Shown here: in pieces, positions 1 through 8,171 of the stretch
Layout: each line of letters opens with the position of its first letter
Position numbering within the stretch: the stretch's first letter is position 1
Made by a program: the position numbers and the translations under genes
Notes under the pieces: model-generated
The model's database searches: none
What the model saw: only the letters and a program-made list of their open reading frames with translations
Told to the model about the DNA's origin: nothing
Origin: JAOZPE01 sp964601275
GTDB lineage: Bacteria; Krumholzibacteriota; Krumholzibacteriia; JAJRXK01
Reading direction: 5' to 3'
Length of the DNA: 64,000 nt
NCBI GenBank assembly: GCA_964601275.1
Contig: CAZRMV010000003.1
Coordinates: 1 to 64,000 of the forward strand

Positions 1-462
1 TGGCTGAGCCCGCAGGTGATCGTGTACACCTATCACCCCAATGGATTCACGGAAGATCAAAAGAAGAAGCACGATCAGGCGTATGCGGGTATTGATCACA
101 TGTTCACGACTGCGAAAAAGATTGGTTTTGAAAAGATTGGTTTTGGTTCAGATATCATTGCCGATCCTGATATGTTGTCACGTATCAACGAGGAATTCGT
201 GCATCGCACAAAATGGTTCACTCCAGCGGAAATACTTCGGCAGGCTACAGGCAACAACGGTCGGATTCTTGCAATGTCAGGACTGCGCAGCCCATACAAG
301 GGGAAGCTCGGAGTGATTGAAGAAGGGGCACTGGCTGATCTGCTCCTCATCAACGGTAACCCGCTTGAAGACATTTCCATCCTCACGCAATATGAGGAGA
401 ATATTGTACTGATCATGAAAGATGGGGTGATCTACAAGAACATCCTGGAAGAAGAAAGGTGA
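1..462 (+). CDS. Amidohydrolase family protein, C-terminal part (5' end outside window)
   Basis: The reading frame is open from base 1, so the gene starts upstream; a GTG at 16 is internal. What remains is the last third of an imidazolonepropionase-like metal-dependent amidohydrolase: a GFGSD motif near residue 45, which in this superfamily supplies the late metal/catalytic Asp, then the usual TPAEILRQAT helix, a G-K-L-G-x-I-x-x-G-A-L-ADLLLI stretch and the closing beta-sandwich with NPLEDI and an MKDGVIYKN end. Substrate cannot be told. The DNA is clearly AT-richer than the rest of the window (many A/T third positions), and the gene ends 10 bp from the convergent glycosyltransferase. Either recent transfer or an assembly join is possible. 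Confidence 0.8.
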   Translation, partial: WLSPQVIVYTYHPNGFTEDQKKKHDQAYAGIDHMFTTAKKIGFEKIGFGSDIIADPDMLSRINEEFVHRTKWFTPAEILRQATGNNGRILAMSGLRSPYKGKLGVIEEGALADLLLINGNPLEDISILTQYEENIVLIMKDGVIYKNILEEER

Positions 463-472
463 CCGGGGAAGC

Positions 473-1579
473 TTACGATGCCACCCGCTCCAGGATCTCC
501 TCCATCGCATCGATCATCGTGTCCAGGGAAAGCCTCTTTCGGGTGTCCTCGTGTCCGTCCCGCCCCAGCCGCGCGCGCAACTCGGTGTCATCGATCAAGC
601 GCTCGAGGATGGGGCCGAGTGCATCGTCATCCATGGCCGGAGCGAGCAGACCGCCCACTCCGTCGCGTACGACCTCGGGGATGCTGCTGGCGGCGAAGGC
701 GGCCACCGGCTTGCCCGCGGCCATCGCTTCCGCCAGCACGTAACCGAAGCCCTCGATCAACGAGGGCAGCACGAGGAAGTCGATGGCCTTCATCCAGGAA
801 GGTAGATCCTCGACGAAACCGCAGAAGACCACCCGCTCGGCGATGTCCAACGCACCGGCCAAGTTCCTCAGGTCTTCTTCGGCGGGCCCTTTTCCCGCGA
901 GCACGAGCCGCCACGGCCGCCGGCGCAGTCTCTCCCCGGCGAGAAGTCGCATCACCAGGTCGACCCGCTTGCGGGGCACGAGTTGTCCCGCGTAGCCCAC
1001 GATGACCTCGCTCTCCTTGCGGCCGAAGCGACGAGGCCACTTTCCTGCCTGCGCCTTCTCCCAGGGCGAGAGATCGATGCCCTTGTACAGCAGGTCGACG
1101 CGCTCGGGGGCGAGCCATGGTGTGGAGTCGAGGGTTGTGCGCCGGGTCGACTCGCTGTTGACCACGATGCGGTGGGCCACCCGGTTGAAGAACCAGCGGT
1201 AGACCATCGACGATTTCACCGGATCGTCGCACTCGCGGCTATGCACTACGGCGATGCCGCGGCGGGCCAGGCGCGCGGCCAGCCCGGTCGTGCGCAGGTC
1301 CTTGTCGCGGGTGGTCCACACCACGTCGACCGGATCGCGCCGCAGCCGGGCGGCCAAAGGAAGAACGGTCCATGGCGCGGCATCGGTGTGCACCCGGGTG
1401 GCCAGGGTCTCCAGGCCTGCCTCCTGCGCGCGCAGCAGGAGGGGCATCCCCGGATGGCTCTGTACGATCACCCGGTGGCCGCGAGCGGCAAGGCCCACCG
1501 CGGCGTCCAGGACGAAGCGCTCGGCCCCGGCCCACAGGCGGATGGTGTTGCTGAAGAGGACGGAGAGCGCTGCGGTCAT
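473..1579 (-). CDS. Glycosyltransferase family 4 (GT-B)
   Basis: A retaining GT-B glycosyltransferase of about 368 residues, expected to move a sugar from a nucleotide donor in the cytoplasm, probably for surface polysaccharide or glycolipid. The N-terminal half has the acceptor fold with a GAERFVLDAAVGLAARGHRV start; the C-terminal half has GYAGQLVPRKR and the donor-site E-x7-E motif in EGFGYVLAEAMAAGKPV. I chose ATG at 1579 because the protein then begins with the usual beta-strand; a longer start at 1663 adds 28 unconserved residues. It stands alone, converging on the amidohydrolase fragment. Donor and acceptor are unknown. Confidence 0.85.
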   Translation of the reverse strand: MTAALSVLFSNTIRLWAGAERFVLDAAVGLAARGHRVIVQSHPGMPLLLRAQEAGLETLATRVHTDAAPWTVLPLAARLRRDPVDVVWTTRDKDLRTTGLAARLARRGIAVVHSRECDDPVKSSMVYRWFFNRVAHRIVVNSESTRRTTLDSTPWLAPERVDLLYKGIDLSPWEKAQAGKWPRRFGRKESEVIVGYAGQLVPRKRVDLVMRLLAGERLRRRPWRLVLAGKGPAEEDLRNLAGALDIAERVVFCGFVEDLPSWMKAIDFLVLPSLIEGFGYVLAEAMAAGKPVAAFAASSIPEVVRDGVGGLLAPAMDDDALGPILERLIDDTELRARLGRDGHEDTRKRLSLDTMIDAMEEILERVAS

Positions 1580-1741
1580 CGGGATCCGATCATGAGGAAA
1601 TCCGGCCCTCAGGGCCCGGCGCAGTCTAAGGAGAGGAGAGAAGGAGTGTCCAGCGACATCCATCCCAGGTCGTGGGACGCCCTCCGGTTCCAGGCATCCC
1701 TCGGGTCCTGGCTCGCTCTCGGGGCCCCCCCGAATCTTTCC

Positions 1742-1770
1742 TTGATCCCAAACACACGATGTACTAGATT
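1742..1770 (+). promoter_or_regulatory. Possible sigma-70-type promoter
   Basis: TTGATC at 1742-1747 and TAGATT at 1765-1770 are 17 bp apart. This would start transcription around 1777, a few bases before the small ORF at 1782 and about 365 bases before the ETF-QO gene. Inferred from sequence match only. Confidence 0.3.
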
Positions 1771-1781
1771 GGTCCTATCCC

Positions 1782-1883
1782 ATGGCGGAGGGGACCAACT
1801 GGAGCGTCTGGAACGTGTTGGAAGATCGTATGGTGGGGCAATGGAGGCCTGAAGTGCGGGCGGATGGAAAAGGCGAACAATAG
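1782..1883 (+). CDS. Possible 33-codon small ORF, unknown
   Basis: ATG at 1782 to TAG at 1881-1883 gives 33 residues with three Trp (W7, W10, W21) and no recognisable family. It begins only about 11 bases after a candidate -10 box, so any mRNA would be nearly leaderless. There is no Shine-Dalgarno sequence. It could be a leader peptide, a small protein or chance. Confidence 0.18.
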   Translation: MAEGTNWSVWNVLEDRMVGQWRPEVRADGKGEQ

Positions 1884-2142
1884 GGGAACCAAGGACTCCG
1901 AACGGCCAACCACCGGCGACGCCGAATGTCGCGACACTTCCAGGCGGCGCCGGGAGGCCCGAACCGACAACCGTGGCGAAAAAAAGGCGAAGAACGAACC
2001 CCGAACCGGCAACCCCCCATGGACCCGTGGATCGATCCAGCCGGAGATTGCCCCTGACCCCGGCGCGGGCTAGACTCCGCGACGAGCGCGCTGGGGGCTT
2101 CGCCCCTGCCGTGTCCTCGACCTCCTTTCCCCGGAGCCTTTC

Positions 2143-3891
2143 ATGAGCGATTCCACCCACGAGAGCCTCCCCGTCGACGTCCTCCTGGTCGGGGCCGGCC
2201 CGGCCAGCCTGGCCGCGGCCTACCGGCTGGCCCACCGCGTGGCGGCCCACAACGAGACCGCCGAGACCAAGCTCGAGCCGATGATCGCGGTCATCGAGAA
2301 ATCGGGGGAGGTGGGTGACCACATCCTCAGCGGGGCGGTGCTCGATCCCCGGGCGCTGGAGGAACTTCTTCCCGGGTTCAGGGATGCCAAGCCCTTCCAG
2401 ACCCCGGTCAGCTCCGAAAGCCTCCTCTACCTCACCGCCAAGGGCTCGTTCAAAGCGCCGTTCCTTCCCAAGCCCATGGACAACCACGGCAACTACGTGG
2501 TCAGCCTGAGCGAGGTCACGAAGTGGCTCGCGGAGAAGGTCACCGAGATGGGCGTCCAGATCTTTCCCGGCTTTCCCGGCCGCGAGATGCTCTACGACGA
2601 GAACCGGCGGGTCATCGGGGTGCGCACCGGGGACAAGGGAATCGGCCGCGACGGCAAGCCCAAGCCCAATCACGAACCGGGCATCGACCTGTTGGCCAAG
2701 GTCACAATCCTGGGCGAGGGCAGCCGGGGCAGCCTGTGCAAGCAACTCTTCGCCGACAAGCAGATGTACTCGACGGTGAATCCCATGGTCTACGCCATCG
2801 GGGTGAAGGAGCTGTGGGAGATTCCCGCCGGACGCGTCGCGCCCGGCCACGTGATGCACACCATGGGCTTTCCCCTGCGCAGCCGCGAATACGGCGGTTC
2901 GTTCCTCTACGGGCTCAGCGAAACCCGGGTGGCCCTGGGATTGGTCATCGGTCTCGACTACGAGGACCCCTTCCTGGACGCCCATGAGCGGCTGCAGGAA
3001 CTGAAGCAACATCCGGTGTTCTCGAAGATCCTCGAGGGGGGAACCCTCCTGAAGTACGGTGCGGCCACCCTGCCCGAGGGTGGCTACACCAGCATGCCGC
3101 GCCTGTACGACGACGGGGTGATGGTCGTGGGCGACAGCGCATCCTTCCTCAACGGGATGCGCCTGAAGGGCATCCACCTGGGGATGAAGAGCGGCATGCT
3201 CGCCGCCGACGCCGCCTTCGAGGCCCTGGTGCGAGGCGACGCGAGCCGCGAGGTGCTCTCGGGCTATCACACCGCTTTCGAGAAGAGCTGGGCCCACGAG
3301 GAACTCTACCGCACCCGCAACTTCCACCAGGCTTTCGAAGGGGGCCGGTGGAAGGGCTTCTTCCACGTCGGACTGCAGATGATCACCGGGGGCCGCGGCC
3401 TGAAGGACCCCTGGAAGGTGGAGGCCGGGCACGAACACCTGAAGACCGTCGAGGAGTTCTACGGCCGGCCCTACGCCCCGGCGCTGGAGGCGGAAACCAC
3501 GGGCGGACGCGCGGACGAACCCACCGCGGGTATCGCGCCGCCCACCCCGGTCTTCGACGGCAAGCTCACCTTCGACAAGCTGACCTGCGTCTACCACGCC
3601 GACACCGGCCACGAGGAAGACCAGCCTTGCCATCTGCTGGTCCGCGACCTCGACCTCTGCTTCGATCGCTGCACCCGGGAATACGGCAACCCCTGCCAGC
3701 ACTTCTGCCCGGCCAGCGTCTACGAATGGCTGCCCCGGGAGACCCCCGACGCGGAGGGCCACCGGTGGGACTTCAACATCAACTTCGCCAACTGCGTGCA
3801 CTGCAAGACCTGCGACATCATGGACCCCTACCAGATCATCGATTGGGTGCCACCCGAGGGTGGAGGCGGTCCGAAGTTCAGCGGGATGTGA
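2143..3891 (+). CDS. Electron transfer flavoprotein-ubiquinone oxidoreductase (ETF-QO)
   Basis: Passes electrons from reduced ETF (fed by acyl-CoA and amino-acid dehydrogenases) to the membrane quinone pool. The 582-residue length is normal for single-chain ETF-QO. Residues 10-25 hold the FAD dinucleotide motif (LLVGAGPASLAAAYRLA); the middle has the second FAD contact VVGDSASFLNGMRLKGIHLG; the C-terminus has the ferredoxin-like 4Fe-4S site with NCVHCKTCDIMDP and an upstream CQHFCPASVYEW. There is no signal peptide; the family is a peripheral membrane protein. No etfAB genes lie beside it, so its electron donor must be encoded elsewhere. ATG at 2143 follows a weak GGAG. Confidence 0.95.
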   Translation: MSDSTHESLPVDVLLVGAGPASLAAAYRLAHRVAAHNETAETKLEPMIAVIEKSGEVGDHILSGAVLDPRALEELLPGFRDAKPFQTPVSSESLLYLTAKGSFKAPFLPKPMDNHGNYVVSLSEVTKWLAEKVTEMGVQIFPGFPGREMLYDENRRVIGVRTGDKGIGRDGKPKPNHEPGIDLLAKVTILGEGSRGSLCKQLFADKQMYSTVNPMVYAIGVKELWEIPAGRVAPGHVMHTMGFPLRSREYGGSFLYGLSETRVALGLVIGLDYEDPFLDAHERLQELKQHPVFSKILEGGTLLKYGAATLPEGGYTSMPRLYDDGVMVVGDSASFLNGMRLKGIHLGMKSGMLAADAAFEALVRGDASREVLSGYHTAFEKSWAHEELYRTRNFHQAFEGGRWKGFFHVGLQMITGGRGLKDPWKVEAGHEHLKTVEEFYGRPYAPALEAETTGGRADEPTAGIAPPTPVFDGKLTFDKLTCVYHADTGHEEDQPCHLLVRDLDLCFDRCTREYGNPCQHFCPASVYEWLPRETPDAEGHRWDFNINFANCVHCKTCDIMDPYQIIDWVPPEGGGGPKFSGM

Positions 3892-3986
3892 GCTCTGGCG
3901 GGGTGTAGCCGTTGTGGGTCGGCGCCCCGGACGCGCTGACGTTCCCTCCCTGGTGTTTCCTTCCCGGGCAGGCTAAGCTTTCCACC

Positions 3987-4409
3987 ATGGACACCCGGTC
4001 CAGTCTCCTCCTCGTCCTCTGCCACGATCCCGGCTGGGACCGCCTGTACCAGGCCTGCTCCGCCGCGGCGACCGCCGCCGCGGCGGGCCGGGAGGTCGTG
4101 TTGGTCTTCTACTTCCAGGCCCTGGCCAAGCTGGTCGAAGGGCGCCTGGACGAGTTCTCCCTGCACCCGCGGGACCCCGAGGCCGAGGCCCGGCTGGAAG
4201 AGCGCGTGCTCGAGATCGGGACCCGCCCGCCGAGCGCCCTCCTGGAGGCCGCCCGCGAGACCGGCCGGGTGAAGCTTCTGGCCTGCAGCGCCTCGGTCCA
4301 CCTCGTCGGTCTGGAGAACGAGGAGGTGCGCCGGCACGTGGACGAGATCATCGGCTGGCCCACGGTGATGAACCTGATGGGCCCCAGCGCCCAGGTGCTC
4401 TATCTTTGA
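3987..4409 (+). CDS. DsrE/DsrF-like family protein
   Basis: A 140-residue single-domain protein with the DsrE-type Rossmann-like fold: LLLVLCHDPGWDRLYQACSA at the start, a hydrophobic strand EVVLVFYFQAL, and a late KLLACSASVHLVGL strand-turn that carries Cys at the position where sulfur-relay members often have a cysteine. Relatives act in sulfur transfer or as peroxiredoxin-like accessory proteins. I start it at ATG 3987; the open frame from 3912 adds residues with no conservation. It lies between ETF-QO and the dihydrouridine synthase on the same strand. The exact role is unknown. Confidence 0.7.
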   Translation: MDTRSSLLLVLCHDPGWDRLYQACSAAATAAAAGREVVLVFYFQALAKLVEGRLDEFSLHPRDPEAEARLEERVLEIGTRPPSALLEAARETGRVKLLACSASVHLVGLENEEVRRHVDEIIGWPTVMNLMGPSAQVLYL

Positions 4410-4448
4410 CCCAGGCCGGCGATACCGACCCGGTCATCGTTTCCAAGC

Positions 4449-4492
4449 CAGGACGCCGTCGAATCCAAGGCAGGACGCCGTCGAATCCGAGG
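4449..4492 (+). repeat. 22-bp tandem duplication before dus
   Basis: Two head-to-tail copies of a 22-bp unit (4449-4470 and 4471-4492) differ at one base. The second copy supplies the GAGG-like Shine-Dalgarno sequence and touches the GTG start of the next gene. Confidence 0.85.
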
Positions 4493-5580
4493 TGAGCGTG
4501 GACGCACCCGATGCACTGATCCCAGTGGATGGATCCACCACCGCCCAAGGCCGGCCCGGCGCGAGACGGCCGACCCTGCGCGAGAAGCGCGCGCGCGCCA
4601 GGGAGATCTTCACATCCGCCCGGGCGGTCCTCTCGCCCATGGCCGGCGTCACCGACCGGGTCTTCCGCCAGCTCTGCCGGAGCTTCGGGGCCGACGTCAC
4701 CTACTGCGAGTTCGTCAGCGCCAGCGGCATCCTCCACGGCAATCCGGCCAGCTTCGACCTGATGGAACTCGGCGAGGACGAACATCCAGTGGGCATCCAG
4801 CTCTTCGGAGCCGACCCGGGGATCCTGGCCGAGGCGGCCCGCACCGCCGAGAAGGTCGGACCCGACCTGATCGACCTCAACTTCGGGTGCCCGGTGAAGA
4901 AGGTGGTCAAGCGCAACGGCGGCTCGGCCCTGCTGGCCGACCTGCCCTTGATGCGTGAGATCGTCGAGGAAGTCGTGCAGGCGGTCGACCTGCCGGTGAC
5001 GGCCAAGATCCGCATCGGCTGGACCTACACCCGGCCCAACTACCTCGAGGTGACCCGGATGCTCGAGGAGGCCGGCGTGTGCGCCATCACCGTGCACGGA
5101 CGCAGCCGCGACCAGTTCTTCACCGGGGAGGCCGACTGGCAGCCCATCGCCGAGATGGTCGGGGCGAGCCGGCTTCCCATCATCGGCAACGGCGATGTCT
5201 TCAACGCCGACGACTGGTTCCGTATGAAGGAAGAGACCGGCTGCGCGGCGGTGATGATCGCCCGCGGAGCCATCGGCAACCCCTTCATCTTCGAGGAGAT
5301 CCGCGCTCGCAGCGAGGGGCGCGCATACCGCCCGCCCGAGGTGGCCAAGGTGGTGGAGGTGATGATCGAGCACCTCGACCGGGAGATCGAACTCAAGGGC
5401 CCCCACACCGGCATGATGCGGATGCGCAAGCACTTCTCGCACTACCTGAAGGGACGCCCCCAGGTGGCCGAGCTGCGCAAGCGCATCTACCAGGAGACCG
5501 AACGCGACGCGGTGGTGGCGATCCTGCGCGACTACGCGCGGGAGCAGTCCCGTGACGCACCGAACGAGGCAGGAACATGA
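4492..5580 (+). CDS. dus: tRNA-dihydrouridine synthase (DusB/NifR3 type)
   Basis: FMN-dependent reduction of uridines in the tRNA D-loop. After a 40-residue basic extension, the TIM barrel begins with LSPMAGVTDRVFRQLCRSFG; further motifs are QLFGADP, DLNFGCPVKKVVKRNGGSAL with the catalytic Cys, ITVHGRSRDQF, and IIGNGDVFNADD followed by MIARGAIGNPFIF for phosphate binding. The 362-residue length is slightly long because of the N-terminus. Possible starts are GTG at 4492 or GTG at 4498; no in-frame ATG precedes the barrel closely. Its stop overlaps the next gene's ATG by 4 bp, so the two are probably translated together. Confidence 0.92.
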   Translation: MSVDAPDALIPVDGSTTAQGRPGARRPTLREKRARAREIFTSARAVLSPMAGVTDRVFRQLCRSFGADVTYCEFVSASGILHGNPASFDLMELGEDEHPVGIQLFGADPGILAEAARTAEKVGPDLIDLNFGCPVKKVVKRNGGSALLADLPLMREIVEEVVQAVDLPVTAKIRIGWTYTRPNYLEVTRMLEEAGVCAITVHGRSRDQFFTGEADWQPIAEMVGASRLPIIGNGDVFNADDWFRMKEETGCAAVMIARGAIGNPFIFEEIRARSEGRAYRPPEVAKVVEVMIEHLDREIELKGPHTGMMRMRKHFSHYLKGRPQVAELRKRIYQETERDAVVAILRDYAREQSRDAPNEAGT

Positions 5581-6359
5581 GGAGATCGGCGATGGGACCA
5601 ATGGTGCGCTCCGGGCGGTGGCTGGCGGCCGTTGCCCTGGTCGCGGCGATCGCTCTGGCCGGCTGCGGCAAGAAGGGTCCGTCCACCGACTACGAAGATG
5701 TCGAGGGCGACACCTGGGTGGACTACACTGCCGCGCCCTCCCAGTCCTGGGAGTCGATCGCCGAGGATTTCTTCGGAGACAGCGGCAACGCCGCGCGCAT
5801 CGCGACCGACAACGGGTCCGACCTGGCGAGCCCGCCCGAGCCCGGACAGAACCTGCGGATCCGCATCCGCCACGACGAACTCGACCGGGTGCGCCGCCTG
5901 GCCCAGGCCCGCGAACCCTACAACGCCGGGGTGGCCGCGCTCAACGCGGGCCGTTCCGACGAGGCGCGCGAGGACTTCGAGGAGGCCCTGCGCCGGGCTC
6001 CCGAGTTCGTGGACGCCCGCTACAACCTGGGACTGGCCCTGCTGAAGCTGGGGAGACCCGAGGATGCGGCCGGGCACCTGGAGAAGGTTGCCGCGACCCG
6101 TCCCCGCGACAAGGACGCGGTCTATGCCTTGGCCTCGGTTTGGTTCCACCTGGGACGTTACCCCGAGGCGGTCGAGCAGCTTCGGCGGGCCCTCGCGCTC
6201 GATCCCACCTTCCTGAGGGCCCAGTACACCCTGGCCCTGGCGCTGGAGCGCATGGGAAAGGGAGCCGAGGCGCGTCAGGCCTGGCAGCGCTACCTGGCCC
6301 TGGATTCCACCAGCGCCTGGGCCGATGAGGCCAGAGAGCACCTGAAGACCCTGCCCTGA
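5577..6359 (+). CDS. TPR lipoprotein with LysM-like segment
   Basis: A 260-residue envelope protein. The N-terminus has positively charged residues, a hydrophobic stretch and a lipobox LAGC (Cys about residue 28), so it should be a lipoprotein. Residues about 55-100 (SWESIAEDFFGDSGNAARIA and a following GQNLRIRI) look like one LysM peptidoglycan-binding motif. From about 115 to the end there are four TPR-like helical pairs (GVAALNAGRSDEAREDFEEA; YNLGLALLKLGRPEDAAGHL). It overlaps dus by 4 bp (ATGA). Role unknown; probably a scaffold at the cell wall. Confidence 0.8.
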   Translation: MRRSAMGPMVRSGRWLAAVALVAAIALAGCGKKGPSTDYEDVEGDTWVDYTAAPSQSWESIAEDFFGDSGNAARIATDNGSDLASPPEPGQNLRIRIRHDELDRVRRLAQAREPYNAGVAALNAGRSDEAREDFEEALRRAPEFVDARYNLGLALLKLGRPEDAAGHLEKVAATRPRDKDAVYALASVWFHLGRYPEAVEQLRRALALDPTFLRAQYTLALALERMGKGAEARQAWQRYLALDSTSAWADEAREHLKTLP

Positions 6360-6469
6360 GCAAGGACGCGCTTGCCCCCGGACCCGGCTTGGGTTAGCCT
6401 TTCCGGGCCGTCGCGTCCGGGCAATACCGCCTCGGCCGAGGGCCGCGCGCTCCAGGCGCCCGGAACCTG

Positions 6470-6502
6470 TCCTTTAAGTGGATCCCGCGAGGTCCTCAAG
6501 GA
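6470..6502 (+). promoter_or_regulatory. PyrR-binding RNA element (anti-antiterminator type)
   Basis: The mRNA would contain the PyrR loop consensus: AUCCCGCGAGGUC at 6482-6494 fits the ARUCCNGNGAGGYY pattern, enclosed by TCCTT at 6470-6474 and AAGGA at 6498-6502. In known pyr leaders PyrR with UMP stabilises this hairpin and lets the downstream terminator form. That pyrR is the first gene after it supports the call strongly. Confidence 0.85.
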
Positions 6503-6528
6503 TGGCGAGGATGTCTCTTCGTTCGATC

Positions 6529-6566
6529 ACGCCCGCGCCCCTGCTCCCCGGTGGAGGGCGTTTTTT
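6529..6566 (+). terminator. Pyr leader attenuator terminator
   Basis: ACGCCC at 6529-6534 pairs with GGGCGT at 6556-6561, with an inner CTCC/GGAG pairing, directly followed by T6 (6561-6566). It lies between the PyrR site and pyrR (ATG 6618), as expected for pyrimidine-dependent transcription attenuation. Confidence 0.8.
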
Positions 6567-6617
6567 CATGCCCGGCGTCGGCGGCTGTCCTGGTTTCTCC
6601 AACCCTGGAAGTGAAGG

Positions 6618-7169
6618 ATGAAGTTCCACGAGAAGGCCCAGATCATGGAGGCCCAGCGGATGCGACGGGCCATCGTGCGCATCGCCCTGGAGATTGTCGA
6701 GAAGAACAAGGGGATCGACGACTTGGTCCTGGTGGGCATCCAGCGCCGGGGAGTGAACCTCGCCCGGGCTATCGCGGCCGCGATCGAGAAGAACGAAGGC
6801 GCCGCTCCTCCGCTGGGAACCCTCGACATCACCTTCTACCGGGATGATCTGAGCACCCTGGGTCCGGTGCCCAAGGTGGGCAAGACCGACATCGGCTTCG
6901 ATATCAACGACAAGACCGTCATCCTGGTCGATGACGTGCTCTACACCGGGCGGACGGTCCGGGCCGCGCTCGACGAGTTGATGGACTTCGGCCGCGCCCG
7001 CCGCATCGAGTTGGCGGTGTTGATCGATCGCGGTCATCGCGAGCTGCCCATCCGTCCCGACTTCGTGGGCAAGAACGTTCCCACTTCCCGCAAGGAAGTG
7101 ATCAAGGTCATGGTGGAAGAGATCGACGGTCGCGAGGGCGTGGTCGTCGGCGAGATCTTGGAAGACTGA
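6618..7169 (+). CDS. pyrR: PyrR: pyr operon attenuation regulator / uracil phosphoribosyltransferase
   Basis: RNA-binding regulator that senses UMP/UTP and ends transcription of the pyr operon; many members also make UMP from uracil and PRPP. The 183 residues carry the PRTase fold: VLVGIQRRGVNLARAI, the PRPP loop VILVDDVLYTGRTVRAALDE (residues about 100-119) and the basic LAVLIDRGHRELPIRPDFVGK region. The RNA element at 6470-6502 is immediately upstream, so the operon is probably autoregulated. pyrB starts 2 bp after its stop. Confidence 0.96.
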   Translation: MKFHEKAQIMEAQRMRRAIVRIALEIVEKNKGIDDLVLVGIQRRGVNLARAIAAAIEKNEGAAPPLGTLDITFYRDDLSTLGPVPKVGKTDIGFDINDKTVILVDDVLYTGRTVRAALDELMDFGRARRIELAVLIDRGHRELPIRPDFVGKNVPTSRKEVIKVMVEEIDGREGVVVGEILED

Positions 7170-7171
7170 AG

Positions 7172-8116
7172 ATGCTGCGCAGCAAGGACCTGCTCGACCT
7201 GGAAAGCCTGACCGCCGCGGAGATCAAGCTCATCCTGGACACCGCCGAGGCCTTCCTCGCGGTGATGCGTCGCCCGGTTCCGAAGGTGCCCATCCTGAGG
7301 GACAAGACCATCGTCAACCTCTTCTTCGAGAGCAGCACCCGCACCCGCATCTCCTTCGAGCTGGCGGAGAAGCGCCTGAGCGCGGACATCATCAATTTCT
7401 CGGCCTCGACCTCGTCCTTGAGCAAGGGGGAGACCCTCAAGGACACCGTGGACAACATCCTGGCCATGAGGGCGGATATGGTGGTGATGCGTCATTCGGC
7501 GTCCGGGGCCGCGCGCTATCTGGCCGACCGCATTCCCGCCGGAGTGGTGAACGCGGGCGACGGGATGCACGAGCATCCCACCCAGGGTCTGCTCGACATG
7601 CTCACCATGCGGCAGAAGATGGGATCCTTGCAGGGCAAGAAGGTGGTGATCGTCGGCGATATCATGCACAGCCGGGTCGCCCGCTCGAACATCTGGGGCC
7701 TGAACAAGATGGGGGCGAAGGTCACGGTGTGCGGGCCTCCTCCGATGATCCCGGTGCAGATGGAGGAGATGGGCTGCGCCGTCGACCACGATCTGCGCCA
7801 CGCGGTGCGCGACGCCGACGCCATCAATGTCCTGCGCATCCAACTGGAACGGCAGAAGGTGCAGACCTTCCCCGGCAACCGCGAGTACGCCCGGCTCTAC
7901 CGGGTCGACGACGAACTGCTCGCAACGACCAAGCCGTCCTGTTTCGTGCTGCACCCCGGCCCGATGAATCGCGACGTGGAGATCACCTCGGCGGTCGCGG
8001 ACGGGCCCCGGCAGGTCATCCTCGACCAGGTCACCAACGGGGTGGCGGTGCGCATGGCGGTGATCTACCTGCTCTCCGGGGGAGCCCCGGAGAGCCTGGG
8101 CGAGAACCTCAACTGA
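7172..8116 (+). CDS. pyrB: Aspartate carbamoyltransferase catalytic subunit
   Basis: Condenses carbamoyl phosphate and L-aspartate, the committed step of UMP synthesis. The 314-residue chain has the carbamoyl-phosphate loop FFESSTRTRISFE at about 50-62, the FSASTSSLSKGETLKDT loop with the catalytic Ser/Lys, MRHSASGA, HPTQGLLDMLT and the aspartate-side HPGPMNRDVEI near 265. No pyrI regulatory subunit is next to it, as in other PyrR-regulated operons. It follows pyrR closely in the operon. Confidence 0.97.
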   Translation: MLRSKDLLDLESLTAAEIKLILDTAEAFLAVMRRPVPKVPILRDKTIVNLFFESSTRTRISFELAEKRLSADIINFSASTSSLSKGETLKDTVDNILAMRADMVVMRHSASGAARYLADRIPAGVVNAGDGMHEHPTQGLLDMLTMRQKMGSLQGKKVVIVGDIMHSRVARSNIWGLNKMGAKVTVCGPPPMIPVQMEEMGCAVDHDLRHAVRDADAINVLRIQLERQKVQTFPGNREYARLYRVDDELLATTKPSCFVLHPGPMNRDVEITSAVADGPRQVILDQVTNGVAVRMAVIYLLSGGAPESLGENLN

Positions 8117-8171
8117 GGCCGCGGCGCGGGGCACGGGTCCCGGGCCCCGGCCATCCGGGCAAGGAGCGGAG

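Larger units (their letters stand above)
1580..2142. other. Long intergenic region between divergent genes
   Basis: About 560 bp separate the glycosyltransferase start and the ETF-QO start. I see a possible plus-strand promoter at 1742-1770, one small possible ORF at 1782-1883, an A-rich tract near 1980 and a weak GGGGC/GCCCC hairpin near 2094-2106. A 69-codon plus frame at 1864-2073 is rich in Arg, Asn and Glu, resembles no family I know, and is probably not a gene. Confidence 0.5.

Noticed and set aside
1864..2073. A 69-codon plus-strand ORF
   Set aside because: Highly charged, no family resemblance, no good ribosome-binding site, and it overlaps the shorter ORF at 1782-1883 in another frame.
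1609..3801. A 730-codon minus-strand open frame opposite ETF-QO
   Set aside because: No recognisable domain, and it mirrors the codons of an intact ETF-QO with all motifs.
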